A DNA stretch of 64,000 nt, taken from the NCBI RefSeq assembly GCF_001971705.1, contig NZ_CP019327.1, positions 2,108,001 to 2,172,000 of the forward strand, read 5' to 3'. The translations under genes and the position numbers were made by a program. The notes under the pieces were generated by a model. It was not told the DNA's origin. It did no database searches and saw only the letters and a program-made list of their open reading frames with translations. The DNA comes from Natronorubrum daqingense (GTDB lineage: Archaea; Halobacteriota; Halobacteria; Halobacteriales; Natrialbaceae). This document shows, in pieces, positions 16,892 through 25,570 of the stretch; position 1 is the first letter of the stretch; the number at the start of each line of letters is the position of its first letter.

Positions 16892-17980
16892 TCACACTCC
16901 CTCGAGCACGGCGAGTAACGCGGCGACCGCGTCGGCGTCGCCCTGATAGGCGATCGAAACGACCGTCTCGTCGCGCTCGAGTGTCGCCTCGTCGGAGGCG
17001 TCGCTCAGTTCGTCGTCCAGTTCCCCGAGCGCCGAGAGTCCGCCCTGCAGGACGGTCTCGAGTTGTTCGGCGTCGCCGTCGTCGCCGACGTGAAAGTCGA
17101 GTTCGAGGTCGACCGTCTCGTCGTCGATCGTGTCGTACTGGAGGCCGACGGCGTCGATCTCCTCGAAAATATCGTCATTACCGCCGGCGAGAAACGCAAA
17201 TTCGTCCGGAAGCGGCGAGCCGTCGGGCACAGCGGCGACCGTGACCGGACCGTCGTTGGCACCCTCGTACGCGCTCCGGATCGAACCCGAAACCGCCTCC
17301 TCGTCGCCGGCGTGGGTCTCGAGTGCCGCGTCGACACCGTCCTCGTCACCGACGACGTATCGGCCGTCACCGAGAACGCCCAGAACGGGTGGCTCGTCAC
17401 CGTCTCCGTCCCCACCGTCGTCACCGTCGCCGTCTCCACCGTTACCGCTCGCGCCTGACGCCGGTTCGTATCGCTCGGCGTCGCCCCCAGCGGACTCGGC
17501 CTCGTACTCGAGGTCGGTCGTCTCCTCGAGCGACGCGACGACGTCGTCCTCGCTCCAGTCGCCGTCGACGATGATGGTCTCCTCCGTGGCCGCGCTAGCC
17601 AACTCCTCCTCGGAGACGTCGCTCGAGATTGCGTCGACGTCGCCGAATAAGACCGCCTCGTTCGCCTCGAGCGGGTCGAGGCCGGTTCGGTCTTCGAAGG
17701 CGACGATCGCCTCCGTCGCGCGCTCGGAGCCGAACGCGTCCAGGCCCTCGAGTGCCGCCTCGAGGTCCGCTTCACTCGCCTCACCGTCCGCAACGGCCCC
17801 CACGTCGAGATGCGCGAGCAGCGTCGTTTCACCGGGGACGGCGTCGACGAGCGACGACTCGGCGTCGCGCTCGAGAAATCCGGTACAGCCAGCCGTCAGT
17901 GAGATCGCCGCGGCGCTCGCGGCGAGGAGCGACCGTCTCGAGAGGGAGGCGTCACGGGCTCGTTCCGGGGGAGTCAGCAT
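16892..17980 (-). CDS. Tat-type lipoprotein, first gene of ABC operon
   Basis: 362 residues. The N-terminus reads SRRSLLAASAAAISLTAGC, a twin-arginine signal ending in a lipobox cysteine. The mature part is very acidic and contains a GNGGDGDGDDGGDGDGDEPP linker around the middle. It has repeated strand-like blocks (LLAHLDVGAV, EAVLFGDVDAI, VTVAAVPDGSPLP, VDLELDFHVGDD). No known fold was recognised. Position ahead of a permease and ATPase suggests a surface accessory or substrate-handling subunit; this is inference. The ATG at 17980 (MLTPPERA) or 18001 both precede the signal. Confidence 0.8.
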   Translation of the reverse strand: MLTPPERARDASLSRRSLLAASAAAISLTAGCTGFLERDAESSLVDAVPGETTLLAHLDVGAVADGEASEADLEAALEGLDAFGSERATEAIVAFEDRTGLDPLEANEAVLFGDVDAISSDVSEEELASAATEETIIVDGDWSEDDVVASLEETTDLEYEAESAGGDAERYEPASGASGNGGDGDGDDGGDGDGDEPPVLGVLGDGRYVVGDEDGVDAALETHAGDEEAVSGSIRSAYEGANDGPVTVAAVPDGSPLPDEFAFLAGGNDDIFEEIDAVGLQYDTIDDETVDLELDFHVGDDGDAEQLETVLQGGLSALGELDDELSDASDEATLERDETVVSIAYQGDADAVAALLAVLEGV

Positions 17981-18095
17981 ATTGGCATGTCTCGGCGCCA
18001 CGAACCATTAACGGTTCGCCCGTAAGCGGCCGTTTCAGTCCGCATTCGCGGTAAGTCAGTCATCGAGGAGAGAACACGCGAGTAGCCGGTTAGGC

Positions 18096-19325
18096 TCAGC
18101 GCAGTTGTTGCTTCGCGAACCGTGCGAGCAGCGGCAGGTCACTGGGGCTGAGCAGTTTCAGGATCGACCGAACGTTACCACGGTTTGCCTTCGCGAGCGT
18201 CTCTTCGTCGAGACGGTTCAGGTCGGCCATGAATTTGTCGTAGCGCTCGTTCGAGGCGAGATAGAGCAGTTGAGTCATGTACTGGCGGTTCTGGACGGCC
18301 GGTGCGACGTCCCGGTGCCAGAGCGTCTCGTAAACCTCGAGATTCTCCGCCGTCGGTTCGATCTGGCCGTGTTTGAGACAGGCGTCTGCGGCGACCGCGG
18401 CGACGCGTGCGGATTGCATGCCTTTGTTGATCCCCTCACCCCAGAGCGGGTCGATCGTCGGGACGGTGTCGCCGATGGCCATGAACCGATCGGTGTGCAT
18501 CTGCCCCGGCGGCTGGATGTGCGCGGAGCCCCGGTGTTGCTTGCCCTCGAGTCGCTCGGCGTTTTCGAATCGCGGATCCGTCCCGATCCAGTGATCGAGG
18601 TAGTCGTCGATCGCGAAGTCGTCTCGCGCGTACCGGTCGTGGCTGCCGTTCTGGATGTAACAGAGGCCGACCTTGGCGGTATCCTCGCCGGTGTGGAAGA
18701 TCCAGGAGTAGCCGCCGGGGGCGATTTCGTGGTCGAGTCGGAGCATCATCGCGTCGTGGAGGTCGGCGAATCCGGGGCGGTCGATGTCGATGCCCTCGAA
18801 CTCGTACTCGATACCGATCGCGTGGTTCTCGCGCTCGAGTTCGACGACGTCGAGTTGCTTCGCGAGCGGTGCGGCGGGCCCCGTCGCGTCGATGACGATG
18901 TCGCCGTAGACCTCTTCGTCGCCGTTGTAGGTGACGCCGACGATCTCGTCGTTTTCCATGATCGGGCCCGTTACGCGAGCGTCGAATCGATACTCCGCAC
19001 CCTCGGCCCGGCTGTCTTCGACGAGGAATCGCTTGAAGTCGGCGAACTCGAGGACTGCTCCGGGTTGTTCTCGCACGTAGTAGTCGGTCGGGGACTCGAG
19101 GACGACGTTCTCGGTGTACTGCATGACGACATCGTCGGGGATCCCGAAGGAGGCCATCATGGACGGGAACGTCCCCGCAGTTGACTTGTTACTCTGGCGC
19201 GGGAACTCGTCCTCGGATTCGGTCTCGAGGACGACGACCTCGTAGCCACGGGTAGCGAGGTCGCGAGCACACTGGCCGCCCGCTGGACCAGCACCTGCGA
19301 TAACCACATCGTAGCGGTTGTTCAT
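18096..19325 (-). CDS. geranylgeranyl reductase family flavoprotein
   Basis: 409 residues. An FAD-binding Rossmann start (YDVVIAGAGPAGGQCARDLA, residues 5-24) is followed by VVVLETESEDEFPRQSNKS, GDIVIDATGPAAPLA, a YSWIFHTGEDTAKVGLCY core and the second FAD motif MAIGDTVPTIDPLWGEGINK. This layout is that of geranylgeranyl/digeranylgeranylglycerophospholipid reductases, which saturate the isoprenoid chains of archaeal lipids. Related family members act on menaquinone side chains, so the exact substrate is open. It is monocistronic as far as seen. Confidence 0.87.
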   Translation of the reverse strand: MNNRYDVVIAGAGPAGGQCARDLATRGYEVVVLETESEDEFPRQSNKSTAGTFPSMMASFGIPDDVVMQYTENVVLESPTDYYVREQPGAVLEFADFKRFLVEDSRAEGAEYRFDARVTGPIMENDEIVGVTYNGDEEVYGDIVIDATGPAAPLAKQLDVVELERENHAIGIEYEFEGIDIDRPGFADLHDAMMLRLDHEIAPGGYSWIFHTGEDTAKVGLCYIQNGSHDRYARDDFAIDDYLDHWIGTDPRFENAERLEGKQHRGSAHIQPPGQMHTDRFMAIGDTVPTIDPLWGEGINKGMQSARVAAVAADACLKHGQIEPTAENLEVYETLWHRDVAPAVQNRQYMTQLLYLASNERYDKFMADLNRLDEETLAKANRGNVRSILKLLSPSDLPLLARFAKQQLR

Positions 19326-19604
19326 ACCGCGAGACTGTTTCGAAGCCTCATTAGTTTATTCAGTTCCGGCGGAGAGACTGATTGTTCACACATATCATCT
19401 CGGATATGCGGAGCCGTACTGTCGACCTATTCACGTACTCGGACTCGTCGGTGTGACGGTTCTACTGACATCGGTTCGACGGTCCGGAGTGTCGGCGGTA
19501 TCGCCGGCTGAGACGGGTATTCGCTCAACTCGAACGTGCAGATTGCTCGAGTCAACGACGGATCGTCCACGCGCTCGAAGACGATTACGGCGTACCAGTA
19601 TCGC
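19326..19604. other. intergenic region, no gene seen
   Basis: About 280 bases between the UspA stop and the start of the geranylgeranyl reductase gene. A plus-strand frame crosses it but continues antisense through UspA and has no protein-like character. It must contain the reductase promoter; no clear TATA box was picked out. Confidence 0.5.
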
Positions 19605-20015
19605 TCAGCGAACGATCGTCACAGGGACGGGTGCCCGGCGTGCGATCTGTTCGGCGACGCTCCCCAACAAGACGCGAGAGACGCCCGATCGGCCGTGACT
19701 GCCGACGACGACGCGATCAACGTCGTGCTCGCTAACGTGGGTGACAACGGACGATGCCGGCGGACCAACCAGGAGTTCTGTCCGCACCTGTTGTGGGCGG
19801 TCGGCCACCCGGTCTCGGGCTTGCTCGAGCAACGCCTCGCCGTGTTCGCGAAGCCGTTCTTGCATCGAGTCCGTTCCGAAGTGGGCGAATTCACCGTAGC
19901 CACTCTGACTGGGGTCGACGGCGTGGACGACGACGATGTCGTCGGCTTCCTCGAGTGCATACTCGAGTGCTGCCCACCCGGGTTCGGAGTCGTCGAGTGC
20001 CACCAGCAACACCAT
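19605..20015 (-). CDS. universal stress protein (UspA family), short form
   Basis: 136 residues: MVLLVALDDSEPGWAALEYA, DIVVVHAVDPSQSG, then DRVVVGSHGRSGVSRVLLGS carrying the ATP-loop GSHGRSGVSRVLLGSV, and RRAPVPVTIVR at the end. Starting at 20015 gives the normal fold start; longer frames upstream are spurious. It runs divergently from the NrfD-type gene, and the shared upstream region contains a 21-bp direct repeat. It is the fourth UspA gene in this window. Confidence 0.9.
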   Translation of the reverse strand: MVLLVALDDSEPGWAALEYALEEADDIVVVHAVDPSQSGYGEFAHFGTDSMQERLREHGEALLEQARDRVADRPQQVRTELLVGPPASSVVTHVSEHDVDRVVVGSHGRSGVSRVLLGSVAEQIARRAPVPVTIVR

Positions 20016-20088
20016 GTTGAATGAGTAGTAACGAGTACACTTGAGTTGTTCCCTTGGTAGCATTGGGCACGGTTGCGCGTCCGGAGAC

Positions 20089-20130
20089 GTGACGAGTGCG
20101 AATAACGGAGTGACGAGTGCGAATAACGGA
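20089..20130. repeat. perfect 21-bp direct repeat, two copies
   Basis: The unit GTGACGAGTGCGAATAACGG plus A occurs at 20089-20109 and again, identically, at 20110-20130. It lies in the divergent promoter region between UspA (start 20015, leftward) and the NrfD-type gene (start 20225, rightward). It could be a pair of regulator sites or a simple slippage duplication. Confidence 0.85.
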
Positions 20131-20224
20131 GGGGGAGAAACGACAACACGCGCGCTTCGTGCTTGCATGACCAACGAATGGAATCACACCCGTCGCAGTA
20201 GTACGTTTGTGAAGTTCAACCACG

Positions 20225-21574
20225 ATGAGCACGAAAACGCCACGGAAAGCCGACATTCTCCGACCGATACAGAACACGTCGACGACGTACTTCGTGTTAG
20301 TTGCCGTTGCCGGGCTAGCGTTCGCCCTCTTCCTCGTCGGATGGATCTACCAGCTCTATCAGGGAATGGTCGTCACGGGTCTCTCGGATTGGGGAACCGG
20401 TGGCGGCGTGACGTGGGGCGTCTACATCGGCGCGTTCATCTGGTGGGTCGGCATCGCCCACGGTGGGATCATCCTCTCCGCTGCGGTTCGGTTGCTCGGC
20501 ATGGAGCGGTACATGCCGGTCGCTCGCCTCGCCGAGTTGTTGACCCTCGCCGGTCTCTCCGCGGCTGGCTTCTTCATCGTCGTCCACCTCGGCCGACCGG
20601 ATCGAATGGTCACGAGCGTGCTCGGACACTACCACATCACCGTTCACGCCTCGCCGCTGGTGTGGGACGTGACCGTCATCACGGCCTACTTCGTGTTGAC
20701 GGCGACGTACCTCGCGTTGACGATTAGGTACGACGTGAGTCGGTTACGCGACGACCTGCCAGACGCCCTCGATCCGATCTACTCGCTCGTAACGTTCGGC
20801 TACACCGAGGAGGAAGACGAAGTCGTCCAGCGAATGGTCTGGTGGCTCGCCCTCGCGATCATCATCATGGCACCACTCCTGCTCCACGGCGGCGTGATCC
20901 CGTGGCTGTTCGCCGTGATCCCGGCGATACCCGGCTGGTTCGGTGCCGTCCAGGGCCCACAGTTCCTGACCATCGCGCTCACCTCCGCGATCAGCGGCGT
21001 CATCCTCCTCTCGTTCGCGTTCCGGCGAGCGTACGACTGGGACCACATCATCACCGACGACATCTTCCGCGGCCTGCTCCTCTGGCTCGGCTTCTTCAGC
21101 CTGCTGTTCCTCTGGCTCCAGCTTCAACAGCGAGTAACCGGCGGGTTCGCCGCGCCGACCGACGTCGCACAGATTTCGGCTGCCACGCTCGAGCACCCGA
21201 TCTACATCGTCTCGATGGGACTCGTCGGCGTCGTGCTCGCGTTCATCTTCGCGCAGGCGATCCGTCCGGCGCTGTTCACCAAGGGCCGGGCCGTCGTCGC
21301 CGGCCTCGCAGTCCTCACGGCCACGTTGCTCGAGAAGATCCTCTTCGTCGTCGAGGGGTTCATGTACCCGACGTTCGACATCTACGGCGCGACGCCCGGC
21401 GAGTACTTCCCGAGTTTCATCGAGTTCGCCTCGATCACGGGAACGATCGGCATGGTAATGTTGTTCTTCTTGCTCGTCGCGAAAGTCATCCCGGTCGTCG
21501 AACTCCACGCGATCGAACACCTTCAGGAACGCGACCACGGCCACGAACGCGAGCAGATCACGCACGACGATTAG
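20225..21574 (+). CDS. NrfD/PsrC-type membrane quinol oxidoreductase subunit
   Basis: 449 residues with about ten hydrophobic segments. The NrfD/PsrC family look is clear: WGVYIGAFIWWVGIAHGG, GLSAAGFFIVVHLGRPDRM, LHGGVIPWLFAVIPAIPGWF, and a C-terminal KVIPVVELHAIEHLQERDH tail. Such proteins pass electrons between the quinone pool and an Fe-S partner without heme. Here no Fe-S subunit or molybdopterin enzyme is next to it, so its partner must be elsewhere. The ATG begins MSTKTPRKADILRPI. Confidence 0.9.
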   Translation: MSTKTPRKADILRPIQNTSTTYFVLVAVAGLAFALFLVGWIYQLYQGMVVTGLSDWGTGGGVTWGVYIGAFIWWVGIAHGGIILSAAVRLLGMERYMPVARLAELLTLAGLSAAGFFIVVHLGRPDRMVTSVLGHYHITVHASPLVWDVTVITAYFVLTATYLALTIRYDVSRLRDDLPDALDPIYSLVTFGYTEEEDEVVQRMVWWLALAIIIMAPLLLHGGVIPWLFAVIPAIPGWFGAVQGPQFLTIALTSAISGVILLSFAFRRAYDWDHIITDDIFRGLLLWLGFFSLLFLWLQLQQRVTGGFAAPTDVAQISAATLEHPIYIVSMGLVGVVLAFIFAQAIRPALFTKGRAVVAGLAVLTATLLEKILFVVEGFMYPTFDIYGATPGEYFPSFIEFASITGTIGMVMLFFLLVAKVIPVVELHAIEHLQERDHGHEREQITHDD

Positions 21575-21689
21575 GCCGAGTGTATCGACTATTTGATGAT
21601 TGAGCCGGCACCGTCGTCAACGGTAGCGTTGTCGGGCCCGACGACGTTCGACGATAAAAACGAGTCGAGGTCGGTCGGGACGGTCACCC

Positions 21690-21833
21690 TCAGATACCTT
21701 CCTGCAAGAATCTGCCCTCCGTCTCGTAGATCGACACGAGTTCCTCGATGAACTCCTCGTAAGTTTCGTCCTCCTCGAGGTGACCGTCGAGTCGCTCCTT
21801 CAGGTCGTCGCTGATTTCGATGGTGTGAGTCAT
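21690..21833 (-). CDS. 47-residue acidic protein, possible antitoxin-like
   Basis: A short frame read by eye on the minus strand, ATG at 21833 and TGA at 21690. It reads MTHTIEISDDLKERLDGHLE, then EDETYEEFIEELV and ends FLQEGI. The pattern of a beta strand followed by two helices resembles ribbon-helix-helix or VapB-type small proteins common in haloarchaea. Codon positions are GC-rich and the protein is acidic, as for real genes here. No toxin gene is beside it. It is isolated between the NrfD gene and the acyl-CoA ligase gene. Confidence 0.72.
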   Translation of the reverse strand: MTHTIEISDDLKERLDGHLEEDETYEEFIEELVSIYETEGRFLQEGI

Positions 21834-22026
21834 GGTGGAGCGCGTCGTCACTTCTCAGGATAGCCACGAGCAAATACGTCGGGCGCGCAGTTGCAGCGTC
21901 GCGCGTCGACTCACTCACCTGCCAGTCGGCAGCCACCTCGAGACGCGCTGACCGACAGCGGCAACGACTTTACCGTGGAATCGCTTCAACGCAATTACTT
22001 TGTGTTTGTTCGTTATTGTCGCGGGT

Positions 22027-23700
22027 ATGGTTACCACTGATCAGGACGAGTTCCCTGCGGGCGTCCCGTCGGAGCCGTCGTTCCCGCTGGGACGGCGGCC
22101 ACTCCACGAGTACGTCGCCCACTACGCAGGCGAGACGCCGGAGCGAGTCGCCATCAACTACTACGGCACCGACCTGACCTATCGCGACCTCGAGTCCGCG
22201 ATCTCGTCGTTCGCGACGTGGCTCGACGAGCAGGGGTACGAAGCGGGCGAGACGCTCCTCCTGTGCCTGCAGAACTGCCCGCAGTACGTAATCGCCTACT
22301 ACGGGGCACAGCGACTCGGAATGCGGGTGAGCCCGTGTAGTCCGATGGCCAAGGAACACCGACTCTCCTACCAACTCGAGGACGGCGACGCCCGAATCGC
22401 CGTCGCGGGCGACACCCACGCCTCGCTGCTCGAGGACGTTCGAGCGGAGACGCCCCTCGAGCAGGTCGTCTACACGCGCTTCGAGACGTTCCTCCCAGAC
22501 GAACCGGTGCCGGCGATCCATCCCGAGATGGTCGACGCAATCGAGATGCATCGACAGCCTCCCGCCGACGACAGCTTCTACTTCGACTCGGTACTGGAGG
22601 AGACGCCCGCCGATCCGCCAACGGTCGACGTGGCGATGGACGATATCTGCCTGCTGCAGTACACCTCCGGAACGACGGGGCTGCCGAAGGGCTGCATGCA
22701 CAGCTACGAGAACGTGCTCTTCGCTGCCGCCACCTCCTCGGCGCTGACCGACCGGGACGGCGGGACGCGCCACCTCGCCGTGATGCCCGTTTTCCACGTC
22801 GCCGGCAAGCTCAACGCCGTCGACTCGCCGATGATTCGGGGCGGGACGTCCATTCTCCTGACGCGCTACGAGGCCGAGGCTTATCTCGACGCGCTCGAGG
22901 CCCACGATCCGGACAACGGCTGGATCACCACCCCGATGGTCCGCGAGCTATTGGAAACGCTGGGGGACGAGGACGACGAGCGAGAGATCGATTCGCTCGA
23001 GTCGATGCCGGTGACGAGTTTCGGCCAGGCATTGACGGACGACCTCTGTGAGCGCTGGGCCGATGCCACCGGGGCTGAGATGTACGAGGCAGCCTACGGA
23101 TTGACCGAGACGCACACGCGAGATACGTTCACCAACGAACTCGGCGTCGTCGAGGAAGGGTTCGTCGGCAAACCAGTCTACGAGACCGATATCGTGATCC
23201 GCGACTGGGAGACCCACGAGGAACTCCCCCAGGGAGAGACCGGCGAGATCACGGTGAAGACACCCTCGCTGTTCGAGGGCTACCTCAACAAGCCCGAGGA
23301 GACCGAGGCAGCGACGCACGACGGCTACGTGCTGACGGGTGATATCGGACGGTTCACCGAGAACGGCCACCTCTACTTCCTCGGTCGCCGAAAGTACATG
23401 ATCAAGTCGAGTGGCTACTCCATCGCCCCCGCCGAGGTCGAGGAGGTGCTGAAGACCCACCCCGGAATCGAGAACGCCGCCGTCGGCGGCCGCGACCACG
23501 AGACGAAGGGCTCGGAGGTCGTCGCGGGCGTGATCGTCTCCGACGAGTCGCTGAGTGCGGACGCGATCGTCGAGTGGGCCGAGGACCACCTCGCCGCGTA
23601 CAAGCGACCGCGGGACGTGGTCGTCCTCGAGGAGTTGCCCGTCACGAACCTCGGAAAACTGGATCGGGAGGGACTCGCCGACGTGCTCTCGGCGGAATAA
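22027..23700 (+). CDS. AMP-forming acyl-CoA synthetase/ligase
   Basis: 557 residues of the ANL superfamily. The AMP-binding motif is LLQYTSGTTGLPKGCMHS, followed by HLAVMPVFHVAGKLNAV, AAYGLTETHTRDTF, the TGDIGRF/FLGRRKYMIKSSGY hinge and the C-terminal catalytic-lysine region ELPVTNLGKLDR. It activates a carboxylic acid as an adenylate and transfers it to CoA; a medium- or long-chain fatty acid is likely but unproven. The ATG at 22027 starts MVTTDQDEFPAG. Confidence 0.92.
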   Translation: MVTTDQDEFPAGVPSEPSFPLGRRPLHEYVAHYAGETPERVAINYYGTDLTYRDLESAISSFATWLDEQGYEAGETLLLCLQNCPQYVIAYYGAQRLGMRVSPCSPMAKEHRLSYQLEDGDARIAVAGDTHASLLEDVRAETPLEQVVYTRFETFLPDEPVPAIHPEMVDAIEMHRQPPADDSFYFDSVLEETPADPPTVDVAMDDICLLQYTSGTTGLPKGCMHSYENVLFAAATSSALTDRDGGTRHLAVMPVFHVAGKLNAVDSPMIRGGTSILLTRYEAEAYLDALEAHDPDNGWITTPMVRELLETLGDEDDEREIDSLESMPVTSFGQALTDDLCERWADATGAEMYEAAYGLTETHTRDTFTNELGVVEEGFVGKPVYETDIVIRDWETHEELPQGETGEITVKTPSLFEGYLNKPEETEAATHDGYVLTGDIGRFTENGHLYFLGRRKYMIKSSGYSIAPAEVEEVLKTHPGIENAAVGGRDHETKGSEVVAGVIVSDESLSADAIVEWAEDHLAAYKRPRDVVVLEELPVTNLGKLDREGLADVLSAE

Positions 23701-23729
23701 CCGGCCCACGGGTGGCGGAATCAGTACCG

Positions 23730-24587
23730 CTACGAGACGTCGACATACCCGGCGAACGTCGCGGCCGCAAATGCGAGCAACACCAGTGCAAAGAGGACGT
23801 TCTTCGCGATTTCCATCCGAAGGCGGCCGATTAGGTCGCCGATCGAGCCGTTCGCGAGGACGAGGGACGCGCTCGAGCCCTCGGTGAGCGTCAGGCCGTC
23901 GTCGCCCATCTCGAGTTCGCCGTGTGCGATCACCTGATCGCCGTCGTCGATCCGGCTAACCTGAAAGCGAGAGCGCTCGCCGGTGCTGAGCGGCCCCACG
24001 TTGATGTCGACCGGCAGATCCGGTCCGATGTCCCGCGGATCGTCGATTCGCGTGTCGATATCCGGCTCTCCAAGGTGGAGCCCGGCCGAATCCCACGGGT
24101 CGGCCGTTCCGAAGGTGGCACCGCCGGGCATGAGTTCCTTCGTCGCGTCCGGATCGAGGGCCACCGTCCCCGCGTCGGATTCGATCTCGAGGTCGCCGAC
24201 CTCGAGGCCGCCGCGTTCGGTCGACCACTTGTAGCGTCGGCCGCGACGACCGGAACCCGAACTCGAGGTACCCCGTCGCTTGCGTTTTCGTCGGCGAATT
24301 CGCCAGGCGACCACGCCGGCGTCGGCGTCGTCCGCGTCTTCTGTGCCGTCAGTACCGTCACTGTCGTCAGTGCGTTCTGCGTCGCCTCTCGGATCCGGAG
24401 TCGGTGCCGATTCGCTGACTCGGGCCCGCCCGGTGAGCGTCACCGTCTCGCCAGGTTGCATCGTCGGCGTCGCGTCGGGATCGACGCTCGAGATCGTCCG
24501 ATACTGACTGACGTACGTCCAGGTGTTCCAGAGGAAGAACAGGGCGACAGCTACCAACACGCCGCCGAATGCGGTTGTGAGGACCAT
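23730..24587 (-). CDS. membrane-anchored protein with GIDE/MULAN-like layout
   Basis: 285 residues with a membrane segment at each end (VLTTAFGGVLVAVALFFLW and KNVLFALVLLAFAAATFAGY). The soluble middle has ETVTLTGRARVSESAPT, then VAWRIRRRKRKRRG (an unusually basic patch in an acidic proteome), KWSTERGGLEVGDLEIES and strands to the end. This two-helix, beta-rich layout, with a GRA..-type segment followed by xAWRxR, recalls the GIDE domain of mitochondrial MULAN E3 ligases and its prokaryotic relatives, without any RING finger. The match is by eye only; the function is unknown. Confidence 0.62.
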   Translation of the reverse strand: MVLTTAFGGVLVAVALFFLWNTWTYVSQYRTISSVDPDATPTMQPGETVTLTGRARVSESAPTPDPRGDAERTDDSDGTDGTEDADDADAGVVAWRIRRRKRKRRGTSSSGSGRRGRRYKWSTERGGLEVGDLEIESDAGTVALDPDATKELMPGGATFGTADPWDSAGLHLGEPDIDTRIDDPRDIGPDLPVDINVGPLSTGERSRFQVSRIDDGDQVIAHGELEMGDDGLTLTEGSSASLVLANGSIGDLIGRLRMEIAKNVLFALVLLAFAAATFAGYVDVS

Positions 24588-24671
24588 CGTTTGCAGTGGT
24601 ACTATCGATCCACTATAAGTTACTCGAATGTGGACAAGGTTCTGTCACGTTTGCGCGACGGTCGCCCGTGG

Positions 24672-25448
24672 CTACTCGAGTGACTGATCGCGCCAGGTCG
24701 TCCAGTCGTAGAGGCGCTCGAGTTCGCCGCCTTGCTGGCGAATCGCGACGGCGGTGGTGAACAGAAACGCGCCGACCAGGGTCGTGCCGACGATCCACGT
24801 GGCGTCGGCGAGCGCGGCGTACCCCGAGAGGTAGCTAGTTACCAGGTCGACGACGACGATGGCGACGAGACAGACGATCGCCGGGAGGAGGTGGCGCGTC
24901 AACGCTGCGAGCGTCGTTCCCTCGTGGACGCGAACGGTCTGAACGCCGTAGTGAATCGCCCACGCCGACGCGAGCACCCAGCCCACGGCGACGACGGGTC
25001 TCGTCCACGCACTCTCGAGTAAGAACGTGCCCCACCAGGCGACGACGAAGATGGCGATCACGGCGACGTCAGCCCACGCGGGAAGGAGTTGCGAACGTTC
25101 CTCACGCGTCCGTTCGGCGTGGTACATCGCCCGGATCGCCAGCGTGAGAAAGAGGATACAAAACAGGATGGCCCCGTCGCCGAACAGCGGAATCCCCGCC
25201 GACTCGAGGAAGACATCCCCGATGCTGGCTCCGGCGTAGACGACCGCGGCTCCGAGTCCGATCGACAGGTACCACTGTGCGCCGCCGACGTCCGCCGCGA
25301 GAACGTCTCGGACGTATATCGACGTGTAGTACAGCAAGACGAGTGCGCCGAGTGCGATCGCGAGCGACGCGAACAGGTGGCCGATCGCAACCGTCGTCTC
25401 CGGATCGTTCGCGTCGAACGTAGTCGAGGTCGCGAGCAGCGACAACAT
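24672..25448 (-). CDS. multi-pass membrane protein, unknown
   Basis: 258 residues with seven or so membrane segments: HLFASLAIALGALVLLYYTS, YLSIGLGAAVVYAGASIGDV, AILFCILFLTLAIRAMYH, VAVIAIFVVAWWGTFLL, PVVAVGWVLASAWAIHYG, LLPAIVCLVAIVVVDLV and WIVGTTLVGAFLFTTAV, ending in a charged tail. The seven-helix count suits a sensor or receptor-like module, but there are no attached signalling domains. It follows the GIDE-like gene on the same strand with an 84-base gap. Confidence 0.72.
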   Translation of the reverse strand: MLSLLATSTTFDANDPETTVAIGHLFASLAIALGALVLLYYTSIYVRDVLAADVGGAQWYLSIGLGAAVVYAGASIGDVFLESAGIPLFGDGAILFCILFLTLAIRAMYHAERTREERSQLLPAWADVAVIAIFVVAWWGTFLLESAWTRPVVAVGWVLASAWAIHYGVQTVRVHEGTTLAALTRHLLPAIVCLVAIVVVDLVTSYLSGYAALADATWIVGTTLVGAFLFTTAVAIRQQGGELERLYDWTTWRDQSLE

Positions 25449-25570
25449 TAGTTACGTGTTGGTCCGGCGGTCGATAAAACCCTATCCCCAGTTACCGACC
25501 GTCGGGAAGACCACTCCCGTAGCGGGTCGATCGAGGGGTTCTAACAGGGCCGCACTCGAAGACGTCCTCG

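Noticed and set aside
19318-19698. 126-residue plus-strand frame between the reductase and UspA genes
   Set aside because: It is rich in arginine and serine, continues antisense through UspA, and shows no motif.
21589-21936. 115-residue minus-strand frame overlapping the 47-residue gene
   Set aside because: Composition is His/Arg-rich and not protein-like. The shorter frame in a different phase has the expected acidic pattern.
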